From NCBI GenBank assembly GCA_020049855.1, contig JAGVLJ010000001.1:1-64000 (forward strand): a stretch of DNA of 64,000 nt, in the 5' to 3' direction. This DNA is from Bacteroidia bacterium (GTDB taxonomy: Bacteria; Bacteroidota; Bacteroidia; UKL13-3). Of the stretch, positions 8,386-18,016 are shown in pieces (position 1 is the stretch's first letter; each line of letters begins with the position of its first letter). The notes beneath the pieces were generated by a model, which did no database searches, had not been told where the DNA came from, and saw only the letters and a program-made list of their open reading frames with translations. The translations under genes and the position numbers were made by a program.

Positions 8386-9900
8386 ATGAGCACAAAACAT
8401 TTTGCTTTTCTGTTAAGCACTGTTTTTTTTCTACTTTCTTCCTGTGCAACCTTGTTAAATCATTCAAGTGGGAGATCAACAGTAGAAATCAATTCCAATC
8501 CCGAAGGAGCCGAAGTGTACGATGAGGTTGGAAATTTTTTGGGTAAAACCCCGCTCAATATTCAGATTCCCAAAGTAAGCGCTTATAAAATTACCCTGAA
8601 GAAAGAGGGGTATCAACCCTATATGCATACCTTTCAAACGGGCAACAAAAAAGGGTTACTTTTTTTGGATGCGATGTTGCTGTGTATTCCCTGCATTGTA
8701 GATATTCCTCTTCATTCATTTGAACAATTACTGGATCCGAAGCTTAATTCCTATTTGAAAAAAGAAGCCAAAGCCCATTCCGACACCCTGTTCTTTTCAT
8801 TGTGGGAGCCTGAATTTAGCCTAGAGAAGGAAGAGCTTATTGGGACGTACCGGGGAGAGAAAATGTATTTTAAGCTTAATGATTATGTATTGGGATCGCG
8901 CAAAACAATTCAAAACATGCTTTGCCAGCATTCTCAAGACCAACCCATACGCTTCCGTTCTTGTGCGCAAAACAATTCTTCCTCGGTAATTGATTTTATG
9001 GGTAGCCCTTTATACGCATTAAAGCCTGTTGTAAAAAAACTTCATGCCGACATTAAACAAATAAGAGGGAAAGATTATGGCAAAGGGCAGATGGAAGTAG
9101 ATTGGCAGGTAATTGACATGCGCTCGGGGCAGCCAATGACAAAAGCGTTTCCCGTTAACTGTGAATTTGCCGGTACATTAAAAGTTACCCGATCCTTAGT
9201 TGATTCTCTCTTTATGGAATCTTACAGGTTGCTGCTTAATGACGAATCGGTTTTCGAATACCTTTCTACCCTATCCACACCCAAAACGCCAGTATTAAAA
9301 AACAATAACTTAATACTATCTAAACCTACTTTGCCGATATTTGACAAAACAAAAGATTTAGTAAAACATGTATCACAAGCGGTGGTTACCGTTTCTCACA
9401 ATGAAGGCTTTGGTAGCGGATTTATCATTTCGTCCGATGGGTTTTTGATAACCAACTACCATGTGGTAAAAGAGCGAAAACAGGTAACGGTAAAGTTGAA
9501 TAGCGGGGTAAGTCTTACGGCCAATGTTTTAAAAACAGATCAACAGGCCGATCTCGCCCTTTTAAAACTTGCCGGAAATGATTTTGTAGCAATGGTAGTT
9601 GGCAACTCCGATTCGGTTGAACTTGGTGAAGACGTGCTGGCAATAGGTACACCTACCAGCATGCAGCTTGGGCAAACCATTACTAAAGGAATTGTGAGTG
9701 GAAAACGCATGGCAAATGATATTGTCTATATTCAAACAGACGTAAGTATTAATGAAGGAAATAGCGGGGGGCCGCTCATCAATGAGAAAGGAGAAGTAAT
9801 TGGTATAATCACCATGAAAATAATTGGAGAGGGAATTGAGGGATTAGGCTTTTGTATTCCGGCAAATAAAATTTTTGAACGATTTGAAATTAGCTATTAA
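8386..9900 (+). CDS. Lipoprotein with N-terminal PEGA domain and C-terminal trypsin-like serine protease domain
   Basis: A lipobox (FFLLSSC, Cys near residue 20) predicts lipidation. Residues about 29-75 form a PEGA domain (SNPEGAEVYDEVGNFLGKTPL), a surface or carbohydrate-associated beta fold. The middle region is unassigned. Residues about 330-504 are a DegP/S1C-like protease: GSGFIISSDGFLITNYHVV with catalytic His359, Asp389 (QADLALLKL) and Ser460 (NEGNSGGPL), all present. No PDZ domain follows, unlike HtrA. The combination suggests a membrane-tethered, locally acting protease. It sits between an unknown secreted protein and a predicted outer-membrane protein on the same strand. Confidence 0.82.
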   Translation: MSTKHFAFLLSTVFFLLSSCATLLNHSSGRSTVEINSNPEGAEVYDEVGNFLGKTPLNIQIPKVSAYKITLKKEGYQPYMHTFQTGNKKGLLFLDAMLLCIPCIVDIPLHSFEQLLDPKLNSYLKKEAKAHSDTLFFSLWEPEFSLEKEELIGTYRGEKMYFKLNDYVLGSRKTIQNMLCQHSQDQPIRFRSCAQNNSSSVIDFMGSPLYALKPVVKKLHADIKQIRGKDYGKGQMEVDWQVIDMRSGQPMTKAFPVNCEFAGTLKVTRSLVDSLFMESYRLLLNDESVFEYLSTLSTPKTPVLKNNNLILSKPTLPIFDKTKDLVKHVSQAVVTVSHNEGFGSGFIISSDGFLITNYHVVKERKQVTVKLNSGVSLTANVLKTDQQADLALLKLAGNDFVAMVVGNSDSVELGEDVLAIGTPTSMQLGQTITKGIVSGKRMANDIVYIQTDVSINEGNSGGPLINEKGEVIGIITMKIIGEGIEGLGFCIPANKIFERFEISY

Positions 9901-9909
9901 TAATACAAA

Positions 9910-10539
9910 ATGAAACTAGCTAGATTTTTTTTCCTGTTTATTTTACCTGCACTCAAAACGGTGGATTTAAAAGCGCAGCATATAATCAAAAATAGTTTGT
10001 GCTATAATTCCATTTTACAGAACAATTCGAATAGCTATTTTTCTGTCGCCCGCAACCTGATATATGAAATCGGTTACGAACAGTTTATTAACTCACGGGT
10101 TTCCTTATCTCTTACGGGTTCTATTTCTGCCGCGGCTAATAACGAGTCAATTTCGCTCTACCCAACTTCAACATCGCTTAGTTACGGACGCGTAATCGGT
10201 TTGAATTACGAGGTTAAATATTTCTTTGCTGAAGAAGATGGCTTGTATAATGAAGGGGGGTATATAGCATCTAATCTTTCCTGGCGAACCATTAAGGAAC
10301 GCATTGATGGACAGTATGGGGTAATGAATACAAAAATTACCGTCTTTCCCTATACGCTTAAAATCGGGCATCGGGCAATAAGTAATTTTATTGGTTTGTT
10401 TATTGACTATTATGCCGGACTTGGAGTAAATTTATCTACTCAAACAAATCGGGGGGCTTACAGTGGCAGTAATATTCCGTTCGGCAAACCGGCATCCCTA
10501 CCTTTCACAGCCGGGTTTACAATGGGTTATGTTTTTTAG
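9910..10539 (+). CDS. Predicted outer-membrane beta-barrel protein
   Basis: This 209-residue protein has an N-terminal signal sequence ending near DLKAQ. The rest is rich in alternating hydrophobic and polar residues with aromatic belts (for example YEIGYEQFINSRVSLSLTGSIS) and ends in FTAGFTMGYVF, a typical terminal barrel strand with a final aromatic. The size suits an 8-10 strand barrel. It begins 10 bases after the PEGA-trypsin gene and probably shares its transcript. The function is unknown. Confidence 0.55.
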   Translation: MKLARFFFLFILPALKTVDLKAQHIIKNSLCYNSILQNNSNSYFSVARNLIYEIGYEQFINSRVSLSLTGSISAAANNESISLYPTSTSLSYGRVIGLNYEVKYFFAEEDGLYNEGGYIASNLSWRTIKERIDGQYGVMNTKITVFPYTLKIGHRAISNFIGLFIDYYAGLGVNLSTQTNRGAYSGSNIPFGKPASLPFTAGFTMGYVF

Positions 10540-10645
10540 GCCGAAAGCATCGGTATCAAGTATTACCCATTTTTGTTATCTTTATAAAACGCTGCAACCA
10601 AAAGCATAAGCATAGTCTATTCACTCAGTAAGAAGCATCAGGTCG

Positions 10646-11230
10646 GTGACAGAAAGCGAACTCATTCAGAAGTGTAAGGAGAAGCATCGCGGTGCACAAC
10701 AGGAACTATTTAAACGATACGCTCCTGATATGTTGGGTATTTGCCTCAGGTACACTCATCATCGCGAAGAAGCTAAAGATGTAATGCACGATGGGTTTGT
10801 AAAGGTTTTTACCCGTATTTGGTCTTTTCGCGAGGAATCGTCACTAAAAACCTGGCTTAGCCATATTATGGTAAACACGGCTATTGATCATATTAAAAAA
10901 CACAACCGCAAGTACAATTATTTACGGCTTGACGATGAAGAGCACTTGCAGCAGGTGCAGGAAGAAGATGCAATGGATAATACAGATATCCCTTCGCAAA
11001 TAAGCGGGGAGGATGCTTTAAATTTAATGCAACAACTACCCGACAAATACCGGATTGCATTGAACCTTTATGCCGTTGATGGCTTTACTCACCGGCAAAT
11101 TGCAGAGCAATTGGGTGTAAAAGAAGGAACTTCCAAATCGCTTATAGCCAGAGCCAGAGGAATGATGATGAAATTACTAAACGGAAAAATTTTAACCCCC
11201 AGACAGTATGAAAAGTCAAAAACTGGATGA
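10646..11230 (+). CDS. ECF-subfamily RNA polymerase sigma factor
   Basis: This 194-residue sigma-70 protein keeps region 2 (QQELFKRYAPDMLGICLRYTHHREEAKDVMHDGFVKVF, then the SSLKTWLSHIMVNTAIDHIKK helix) and region 4 (MQQLPDKYRIALNLYAVDGFTHRQIAEQLGVKEGTSKSLIARAR), with no region 3. The start is a GTG (10646-10648); no ATG lies upstream in frame. Its last 23 bases overlap the next gene, a membrane protein with a short cytosolic N-terminus, the usual position for an anti-sigma factor. Confidence 0.92.
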   Translation: MTESELIQKCKEKHRGAQQELFKRYAPDMLGICLRYTHHREEAKDVMHDGFVKVFTRIWSFREESSLKTWLSHIMVNTAIDHIKKHNRKYNYLRLDDEEHLQQVQEEDAMDNTDIPSQISGEDALNLMQQLPDKYRIALNLYAVDGFTHRQIAEQLGVKEGTSKSLIARARGMMMKLLNGKILTPRQYEKSKTG

Positions 11231-12665
11231 ATTGCTGAGAGAGGCGTTGCAGTCGCTCAGGCCATCCGTTGAGGACGATGACTGGAACCGACTTGCCAAT
11301 ACTCTTGACGGAAAGCCCGATAAAAAACGGGGACTTGGATGGATGTTTACCACAACGTTGATTGTGGCAGCCTCGCTCCTTTGGCTTATGCCGTCACTGA
11401 ATACCGATACAAGAAAAATAAGCTTACCTAAACAGGAAGCAAAAGAGGTGACATCTTCATCAAAAATAAAAAATACGGTTGGGGAATCGCAGAACCAAAA
11501 AATAATTGGATCTGTTGAATACAGCCAACGGATGGAGGCACAATCGATGCCTCCATCTCCGGTGTCTGAAAAAAATCAGCAGGAGCACTCTTCGGTTATA
11601 CGAAGTAAGGAAACCTCTCCATCTGTTTCAAAGCCTGCCATAGCCAAAAACCGGAAAAAATCCATTCTCTCTCCTTCATTCGTTGAGTTAAGACCCACAA
11701 AAGAAACGGTAAGAAAAACCAGTGAACCTCGTTCAGAAAATAATTTTGTTTCAAAAAAGGTGATCACTGAAAATAAAACAGCAACGGATTTAATTAATCA
11801 AGACAGTTTGAAGAAAAACGAAGAAATAGCCAAAGCCGCCCCCATTGCAAATACCGATGTTCGGGATTCCTTGCAAAATGAAAAATTAACTACTGCAATA
11901 GAAGTGGCGGACAGCAGCCCTGTTAACCCAACCATTAAAAAAATAGCAGCCGATACCAATTTTAGCAAAGGCTGGCTGGTGGGTATCAGTATTACCCCCC
12001 AGTTTGCTTTCAGAAATTTTGCTATGAATAGTTCGAAAACTTCTATTGCACACAAAAATTACCAGAGTATCCGAAACGGCCAGGACAAACCAATGCCTTC
12101 CTTTGCCGTTAATTTATATGCCGAATGTAAAATAAGCGCTTCACTTGGATTCCAAACGGGGGTTTCCTATACGCAGGGTGGTTATCTTGCCGATTACAAT
12201 TACAAGGTAAATGAAATTCCGGTACGCGATTCGGCAACACATGCGATTTTAGGATATGTACAAGTTAATGATTCTACCGGAATACGATTAAGCAGCCGTC
12301 AATCTTTTTCATACTTAGAGATTCCGTTTTTAGTTGGCTACTCCTTTCAAGCTGCCCCGAAATATCGTGTGGGAATTAGATTAGGCGGAAGTATTCAAAA
12401 ACTTCAACTGGTAAATGCAACCATTATTGACCCGGAAGCACTCTCGCTCACAAAAATATCTACAAAAAATCAAGCAGTTCGCAGCATTAATTACAGCTAT
12501 CAATTGGCACTGGGTTTATATTATGCAGTAAAACCAAAGTTTTATATTATGGCAGAACCTGTGTTTAAGAGAAGCATCAAACCCCTAATGAATAACAATT
12601 CACTTAGCAGGGAAACACTACTTTCTTATGGAATTAATTTAGGTATTATGTACAAACTGTTTTAA
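11208..12665 (+). CDS. Membrane-anchored protein with C-terminal PorT-like beta-barrel region, possible anti-sigma partner
   Basis: The first 43 or so residues are cytosolic and charged (KLDELLREALQSLRPSVEDDDWNRLA), followed by one membrane segment (about residues 46-62). A long Ser/Lys/Glu-rich linker comes next (about residues 65-240), then a region resembling the Bacteroidota outer-membrane-barrel domain (GWLVGISITPQFAFRNFA to GINLGIMYKLF). The gene overlaps the upstream ECF sigma gene by 23 bases, so the N-terminus is a good candidate for binding that sigma factor. The architecture would bridge both membranes through the linker. The anti-sigma role is inferred from position and topology only. 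Confidence 0.65.
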   Translation: MKSQKLDELLREALQSLRPSVEDDDWNRLANTLDGKPDKKRGLGWMFTTTLIVAASLLWLMPSLNTDTRKISLPKQEAKEVTSSSKIKNTVGESQNQKIIGSVEYSQRMEAQSMPPSPVSEKNQQEHSSVIRSKETSPSVSKPAIAKNRKKSILSPSFVELRPTKETVRKTSEPRSENNFVSKKVITENKTATDLINQDSLKKNEEIAKAAPIANTDVRDSLQNEKLTTAIEVADSSPVNPTIKKIAADTNFSKGWLVGISITPQFAFRNFAMNSSKTSIAHKNYQSIRNGQDKPMPSFAVNLYAECKISASLGFQTGVSYTQGGYLADYNYKVNEIPVRDSATHAILGYVQVNDSTGIRLSSRQSFSYLEIPFLVGYSFQAAPKYRVGIRLGGSIQKLQLVNATIIDPEALSLTKISTKNQAVRSINYSYQLALGLYYAVKPKFYIMAEPVFKRSIKPLMNNNSLSRETLLSYGINLGIMYKLF

Positions 12666-12677
12666 GCAATTAACATT

Positions 12678-15254
12678 ATGAAGAAGTATATATTTTTATC
12701 TTTCATCAATACCTTCCTGTTTCAATCAGGTTACGGGCAATTGATACGTCCTCTTGACAAAGGATTACAGCAATACAACTCCAACATTCAAGCTATTTAC
12801 AGTTATGAAAATGACGCCTATGTGGCAACCAACACAGGTAGTATAAGTGTTGGGAGTAATTTTGAATACTCCATAAAAATTGCCAAATGGAACGGAATAA
12901 GTTGGAGCTATCTGCCTACACTTCGTGCCATTTCATCACTTGATATTCCGACAACCAATTATTTTATTAAAAATATGTGCGTATATAAAGAAGAGCTTTA
13001 TATATCCGGTATGTTTGATAGCATATCAGGGTTGGTCGGCTCATGTGGAATTATAAAATGGAATGGTTCTGCATATCAAAGTGTAGGGGGTGGGCTTGTA
13101 TTCTCAGATGTAATGAAACAAAATCCAATTAATGCTTCCGAAGGATTTTGGGGAATGGTGGTATGGAGAGAGAACCTCGTTATAGCCGCAGAAATTAAAC
13201 AGGCCGGCACAAAACAAGTAAGCAATATGGCCATGTGGAATGGAGGCGACTGGAGTTTTGTTGGAAAATCGGCCATTACTCAGGGTTTTATAAATACCAC
13301 TCCCGGATTAACTTTTAACAACTATTTTAAGGGAATAGGCGTGGACAATGTGCTTATCCTGCACGGAACGTTTACCTCAGTAGGTGGCAACCCATCTATC
13401 ACTGGTCTATCTTATTGCAGCGGTAATGATTCTTTGATCTGGAACAAAATAAATCCACAAACAAGTAACGATCAACTTTTCTATAACAACGTTTCTCATC
13501 TGATTTCTTATCCGAAGAATATAAATACTGGTGGAGTATTGTTATATTCTTCTGCGTTAAATAAATATGGTGAATTTAATTCCATTACAGGGTGGAGAAC
13601 AGTCTCGGAATTGCCATTTACACCACCTTTTCAGCCTAAAACGTACGGGTACGGTACAACCTCGCAACCACTTGTTTTTTGGCATAAAGGCACTTTCTGG
13701 GCTCTAGGATCAGATAACTACTTTTACAAAGATTTGAATAGTAAAAAATCTTTCTGCAAATCAACCGGATTTATTCCATCAAACTCTATGTATGTTCTAT
13801 CAAACTCATACCTGCCATCAAACATAATTCTTGGTGGCATATCAGTTTATGGAAATGACACGCTCAACAATGCCGGAGCATTTTTAACTGATAACGGAAT
13901 TCTATCCGGAAGAGTTTATATAGACCAAAACAACAATTGTTTACTTGATAACGGAGAGCCTTTAGTTAAAAATGCCCTTATAAGCAACGGAAGCGGATTT
14001 GTATCCAGTAACCAATCGGGCGTTTATTCAACTACCCTTCCAAAAGGAAAATACACGTTACAATTTATTAAGGCCGGCAAACACGTAACTCAGGTTTGTC
14101 CAGTAAGTTTTGGAACATACACCGATTCAAGTTACGTTGACAGTATCGTGAGCGGCTACGATTTTGCGTTGAAACCAAACCAAAGTGTAACCGACTTACA
14201 ACTTACCTTAATTGGTGAAACAGGATGGCGTGCACGTAGAGGCTTTACTGAAAATTATCTGCTCAAAGTACAAAATTTAGGCACTCTTCCGCTAAGTAAC
14301 TTTTCGGTTTACCTGCAATTAAGTGCGAAAACCGCAGCAAAACGATTTAATCCCCAACCCACGTTGGCGAGTGGAACAGTTTATAGATTTGATATCCCCA
14401 ATTTGACAACAGATGAGGTAAAAGACTATTCCTTTTCGTTACAAATTCCGGGATCGGATAGTGTTAATATTGGAGATAGTATTTTGCTGCTTGCCTATTT
14501 CTCCTCAAACATTAATGAGGCAGATTCAGACCTGACCAATAATTCGGATACTTTGGTTCAAACCATCACATCGGCATACGATCCAAACGACAAGCAATCC
14601 AACCCATTTATTTACGTATTTCCCAATGTAAAAAAGATAGACTATCAGATACGTTTTCAAAATTTAGGAACCGATACCGCCTATGGTGTAACTGTTTTGG
14701 ATACCGTTGATATGCGTTTACCGCTTAAGGAAATTACCATCAATGCAGCAAGTCATCCATATCGTTTCGCAGTAATAAATAATGTACTCTTTTGGCGATT
14801 TGATTTGATTATGCTTCCGCCAATAAAAACTGATGAACCACGCAGTAAGGGGTGGATTCGCTATTCTTCAAAATTAGCCCAAGGCCTGCCAATAGGAACC
14901 GAAATTTTGAACAAAGCATATATTTATTTTGATTATGAAAAAGCCGTAATCACCAACGAAGCCTTAATTCGATTGGTACAAGATACTTTAGCAACCGGAA
15001 TACCCGCAAAACCAAAAGCCCTTAATGAAACTATTCGTCTGTTCCCTAATCCTGCCGGAAGCTTTTTTGTATTGGAAAACACTGGTAGAGAAACTGAACC
15101 AATAGAAGTATATTCGCTTATTGGAGAAAAAATTCAGGTAATGTACTTAAAAGGCGAAACGCAACTCATCGTAAATACTATTGATTGGAAAAACGGAGTA
15201 TATTTTATAAAAAGTTCCGCAGCTAAGGCAGCAATACTGGTGATTCAACACTAA
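12678..15254 (+). CDS. T9SS-secreted protein with type A C-terminal sorting domain
   Basis: This 858-residue cargo-type protein begins with a signal peptide ending in GYGQ. The first 400 residues have a repeated 'W-N-G' pattern (IAKWNGISWSYL, IIKWNGSAYQSVGG, MAMWNGGDWSFVG), as in propeller-like galactose-oxidase-type repeats. The region at about 410-460 resembles an SdrD/Cna-B-like beta sandwich (GRVYIDQNNNCLLDNGEP). Two DUF11-like segments follow, including SAYDPNDKQSNP, and a type A sorting domain ends the protein (RLFPNPAGSFFVLEN to KNGVYFIKS). It is probably an exported surface or secreted protein. It lies 12 bases behind the barrel protein and overlaps the end of xerD by 4 bases, convergently. 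Confidence 0.78.
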   Translation: MKKYIFLSFINTFLFQSGYGQLIRPLDKGLQQYNSNIQAIYSYENDAYVATNTGSISVGSNFEYSIKIAKWNGISWSYLPTLRAISSLDIPTTNYFIKNMCVYKEELYISGMFDSISGLVGSCGIIKWNGSAYQSVGGGLVFSDVMKQNPINASEGFWGMVVWRENLVIAAEIKQAGTKQVSNMAMWNGGDWSFVGKSAITQGFINTTPGLTFNNYFKGIGVDNVLILHGTFTSVGGNPSITGLSYCSGNDSLIWNKINPQTSNDQLFYNNVSHLISYPKNINTGGVLLYSSALNKYGEFNSITGWRTVSELPFTPPFQPKTYGYGTTSQPLVFWHKGTFWALGSDNYFYKDLNSKKSFCKSTGFIPSNSMYVLSNSYLPSNIILGGISVYGNDTLNNAGAFLTDNGILSGRVYIDQNNNCLLDNGEPLVKNALISNGSGFVSSNQSGVYSTTLPKGKYTLQFIKAGKHVTQVCPVSFGTYTDSSYVDSIVSGYDFALKPNQSVTDLQLTLIGETGWRARRGFTENYLLKVQNLGTLPLSNFSVYLQLSAKTAAKRFNPQPTLASGTVYRFDIPNLTTDEVKDYSFSLQIPGSDSVNIGDSILLLAYFSSNINEADSDLTNNSDTLVQTITSAYDPNDKQSNPFIYVFPNVKKIDYQIRFQNLGTDTAYGVTVLDTVDMRLPLKEITINAASHPYRFAVINNVLFWRFDLIMLPPIKTDEPRSKGWIRYSSKLAQGLPIGTEILNKAYIYFDYEKAVITNEALIRLVQDTLATGIPAKPKALNETIRLFPNPAGSFFVLENTGRETEPIEVYSLIGEKIQVMYLKGETQLIVNTIDWKNGVYFIKSSAAKAAILVIQH

Positions 15255-16150
15255 GCTCGGGGATGAAACTGTATTAATGTTTCGCGCAGGTACTCCCGGT
15301 CAAGGTGAGTATAAATTTCCGTTGTGGTGATACTCTCATGGCCCAGCATTTGTTGCACGGCACGCAAATCTGCGCCCCCCTCTACCAATGCGGTGGCAAA
15401 AGAATGGCGAAACGTGTGGGGACTTACACTCTTTTTCAAGCCAATGGCCTTTGCCAGTTGTTTAATGATTAAAAAAATCATTATCCGGCTCATTTTGCTT
15501 CCTCTACGGTTTAAAAATAAAATATCGGTATTGCCCGATTTAATTTTGAGGTGAATCCGCACAGTATCCATATACAAACGTATTGCATTAATTGCTGCGG
15601 CTCCAATGGGAACAAGACGTTCTTTATCGCCTTTGCCGGTTACCTTCACAAATTCTTCATTGAAAAAAATATGGCTTATTTGCAAACCTACCACCTCTGA
15701 TACGCGTAATCCACAACTGAACATTGTTTCCAGAATTGCCTTGTTACGCATGCCTTCGGGTTTGCTTAGGTCAATAGCCAATATGAGCTTATCTATTTCC
15801 TGTACACCTAGCACATCGGGCAGTTGCCTTTTTAGCTTTGGCGATTCTATTAAATCGGTGGGGGCTGTACTCACCATATCTTCCATCAACAGGTATTTGT
15901 AAAATGATTTTAATCCACTTATAATACGTGCCTGACTGCTTGCAGTCATTCCAAGTTCACTTATCCAACGCACAAATTCTTTAAGGTCTTCGTATGAAAT
16001 AGTTTCGGGAGTTCTATGCAGCTTTTTATAATCAATAAATTGCAGGAGTTTTTCGATATCCTGAATATATGCCTGCACACTATTTGGCGAAAGCGACCGT
16101 TCAAGCCTTAGCCACGATTGAAATCCTTTGAGGTATGAATTCCAGTTCAA
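15251..16150 (-). CDS. xerD: Site-specific tyrosine recombinase XerD
   Basis: This 299-residue lambda-integrase-family recombinase acts with a partner recombinase at dif to resolve chromosome dimers. The N-terminal SAM-like core-binding domain spans about residues 1-90. The catalytic residues are all present: R149 (SCGLRVSEV), K173 (TGKGDKERLVPIG), H245 and R248 (SPHTFRHSF), H271 (LGHESITTTEIYTH) and nucleophile Y280. Length and the absence of extra domains favour housekeeping XerD over a phage integrase. It is divergent from aroQ with a 61-base gap. Confidence 0.9.
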   Translation of the reverse strand: MNWNSYLKGFQSWLRLERSLSPNSVQAYIQDIEKLLQFIDYKKLHRTPETISYEDLKEFVRWISELGMTASSQARIISGLKSFYKYLLMEDMVSTAPTDLIESPKLKRQLPDVLGVQEIDKLILAIDLSKPEGMRNKAILETMFSCGLRVSEVVGLQISHIFFNEEFVKVTGKGDKERLVPIGAAAINAIRLYMDTVRIHLKIKSGNTDILFLNRRGSKMSRIMIFLIIKQLAKAIGLKKSVSPHTFRHSFATALVEGGADLRAVQQMLGHESITTTEIYTHLDREYLRETLIQFHPRA

Positions 16151-16211
16151 AATGTTTTTGACTTACCATGCGCGAATTACGGACTTTTTGCACTACTATT
16201 GTTTCCCTTTT

Positions 16212-16631
16212 ATGAAGATAATTATCATTAACGGGCCTAATTTAAATCTGCTTGGTAAACGGGAACCTGAAATTTACGGAAACCAACCCTTTGAATCTTA
16301 TTTTGAAGGGTTAAAGTCTGCCTTTCCCAAAGATCAACTCCAATACTACCAAAGTAATGTAGAGGGGGAGCTCATAAACAAACTGCACGAAGTGGGATTT
16401 GACTACGATGGCATTATTTTAAATGCAGGTGGGTACACCCATTCATCAGTAGCCTTATCCGATGCAGTAGCTGCCATTAAAACTCCGGTAATAGAGGTGC
16501 ATATAAGTAATATTTTTGCGAGGGAAGAGTTTCGTCATGTTTCGCTATTATCAAAACATTGTAAAGGAATCATCAGCGGACTTGGATTAAAGGGTTATGA
16601 AATGGCTGTAAGGTATTTTACGGGTCAGTAA
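16212..16631 (+). CDS. aroQ: Type II 3-dehydroquinate dehydratase
   Basis: This 139-residue enzyme interconverts 3-dehydroquinate and 3-dehydroshikimate in the shikimate pathway. The N-terminus IIIINGPNLNLLGKREPEIYG carries the catalytic Arg and Tyr, and EVHISNIFAREEFRHVS carries the catalytic His region. The open frame begins at 16128, but its first 28 residues overlap the xerD start and are not family sequence, so ATG 16212 is the start. Its last 14 bases overlap the convergent glycosyltransferase gene. Confidence 0.93.
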   Translation: MKIIIINGPNLNLLGKREPEIYGNQPFESYFEGLKSAFPKDQLQYYQSNVEGELINKLHEVGFDYDGIILNAGGYTHSSVALSDAVAAIKTPVIEVHISNIFAREEFRHVSLLSKHCKGIISGLGLKGYEMAVRYFTGQ

Positions 16632-17646
16632 CTTCGTTGTAGGTTCGCCTTCCCCGCACAAAATACTTCCATACTACCGAATAAGAAACCATTCCGGATA
16701 CATTGCCATGATTCGCCATTAATTGCGTTTTTTTTCGCGCCTTGTGCCATTTACCCAGTTTAAAAAAGAAATGTGCATGAGCCCGGTGTATGGCCGCACT
16801 GTGGGTGTACTTTCCCTCAATTAAAAACCGGATTGACGCAATGAGATCAAGAACTGAGCGCACAAAAATAATCCACCATAATTTTCGGCTCTCCAAATTT
16901 TTGTAAAGCATCACCAGCGAATTGCGAAAGTTAAGGTAAGTTTTCTGCGAATTCAATCTACTTAAGGTTCCCCCGCCCACATGGTAAACTTTTGATTGAG
17001 GAATTACTTTAAGGATATAACCACGCAGGTGCAGTCGCCAGCACAAGTCAATTTCCTCCATATGAGCAAAAAAGTTTTCATCAAACCCGCCAACTTCATG
17101 AAAAAGTTTGGCTTTAATAAATAAACAGGCTCCCGTTGCCCAAAAAACAGATACGGGGTTATCGAACTGGCCATAGTCGTGCTCAAGCGTATCAAACAAA
17201 CGTCCTCTACAAAACGGGAATCCGTATTTATCTATAAACCCTCCACATGCACCGGCATATTCAAACAAGGCTTTATCATGATAATCGAGCATTTTTGGCT
17301 GGCACGCACCAATAGTATTATCGGCCTCCATCGCCTCAACTACGGGCTCTATCCACCCCGAAGGAACTTCAATGTCATTATTAAGCAAAACATAATAATC
17401 GGCCTCTATCTGTTTTAGTGCGCTATTATAACCGCCTGCATAGCCATAATTATGTGCATTGATAACAATTTTTATCTGAGGAAAATGACTCCTAACGTAG
17501 TCAACCGAACCATCGTCCGAGGCGTTGTCGGCCAGCACCACTTTCAGATTTGGATAAGTAGAGGCTATAACTGCCGGAAGAAATTTTTCTAACAGGTATT
17601 TTCTGTTCCAGTGAACGATAACAACAGCAACTTTAGGATACTTCAC
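16618..17646 (-). CDS. GT2-family glycosyltransferase, rhamnosyltransferase-like
   Basis: This GT-A fold enzyme has PKVAVVIVHWNRKYLLEKFL at the start, ADNASDDGS for nucleotide-sugar binding, the DXD-like block LLNNDIEVPSGW, and the ATGACLFIKAKLFHEVGGFDENFFAHMEEIDLCWR acceptor and catalytic block. It resembles dTDP-rhamnose-type and other cell-surface polysaccharide transferases. The start is uncertain. I prefer GTG 17646, which begins just before the family sequence and overlaps the upstream gene by 14 bases; ATG 17694 would overlap by 62. It is the third gene of a probable rlmD - hypothetical - GT2 operon. Confidence 0.85.
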   Translation of the reverse strand: MKYPKVAVVIVHWNRKYLLEKFLPAVIASTYPNLKVVLADNASDDGSVDYVRSHFPQIKIVINAHNYGYAGGYNSALKQIEADYYVLLNNDIEVPSGWIEPVVEAMEADNTIGACQPKMLDYHDKALFEYAGACGGFIDKYGFPFCRGRLFDTLEHDYGQFDNPVSVFWATGACLFIKAKLFHEVGGFDENFFAHMEEIDLCWRLHLRGYILKVIPQSKVYHVGGGTLSRLNSQKTYLNFRNSLVMLYKNLESRKLWWIIFVRSVLDLIASIRFLIEGKYTHSAAIHRAHAHFFFKLGKWHKARKKTQLMANHGNVSGMVSYSVVWKYFVRGRRTYNEVTDP

Positions 17647-18016
17647 CTTCGTGCTTTTTCGTACGGTATGGAATAAATACAAAACTGGCTCCATCCAAGG
17701 TTACCCAAAATATGCAAGCATATTTGCGAGGGTCTTTAAATGCCTTCTCAAAAGTTTCTCTTTTGTACTCGTGAACTACCTTTTTCTCGATTAGCTCCTC
17801 GAGTACTGTGGCATTAAAAGTCCAGGTGCAATTATATAGTTCGCGATCAAAAATTACCTCTCCCAGTTTTACTTCGTGCTGATGAGCCACAAATACCGGA
17901 AATTTAGAAAACCCTTCTGCAATTACATCGGCAGCAACTTCTTTCAGTTGTGCACTAAAATGAGTTACATCGGCCTTCAGGCTTTCTAGTTCTTTTTCAA
18001 AAGGGTCGTTATTCAT
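17633..18016 (-). CDS. Conserved hypothetical protein (127 aa)
   Basis: I cannot name a family. It is a soluble protein with no signal peptide or membrane segment. The N-terminal half is helical (FEKELESLKADVTHFSAQLKEVAADVIAEG). The second half mixes strands and aromatic residues (ELYNCTWTFNATVLEELIEKK, YACIFWVTLDGASFVFIPY). Its start overlaps the stop of rlmD by 4 bases and its end overlaps the glycosyltransferase start, so it is translated as part of that operon. Confidence 0.7.
   Translation of the reverse strand: MNNDPFEKELESLKADVTHFSAQLKEVAADVIAEGFSKFPVFVAHQHEVKLGEVIFDRELYNCTWTFNATVLEELIEKKVVHEYKRETFEKAFKDPRKYACIFWVTLDGASFVFIPYRTKKHEGEVS

Noticed and set aside
15251-16150. XerD as the integrase of a mobile element
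   Set aside because: It has the housekeeping length and motifs, sits next to aroQ, and no attachment repeats or cargo genes are next to it.
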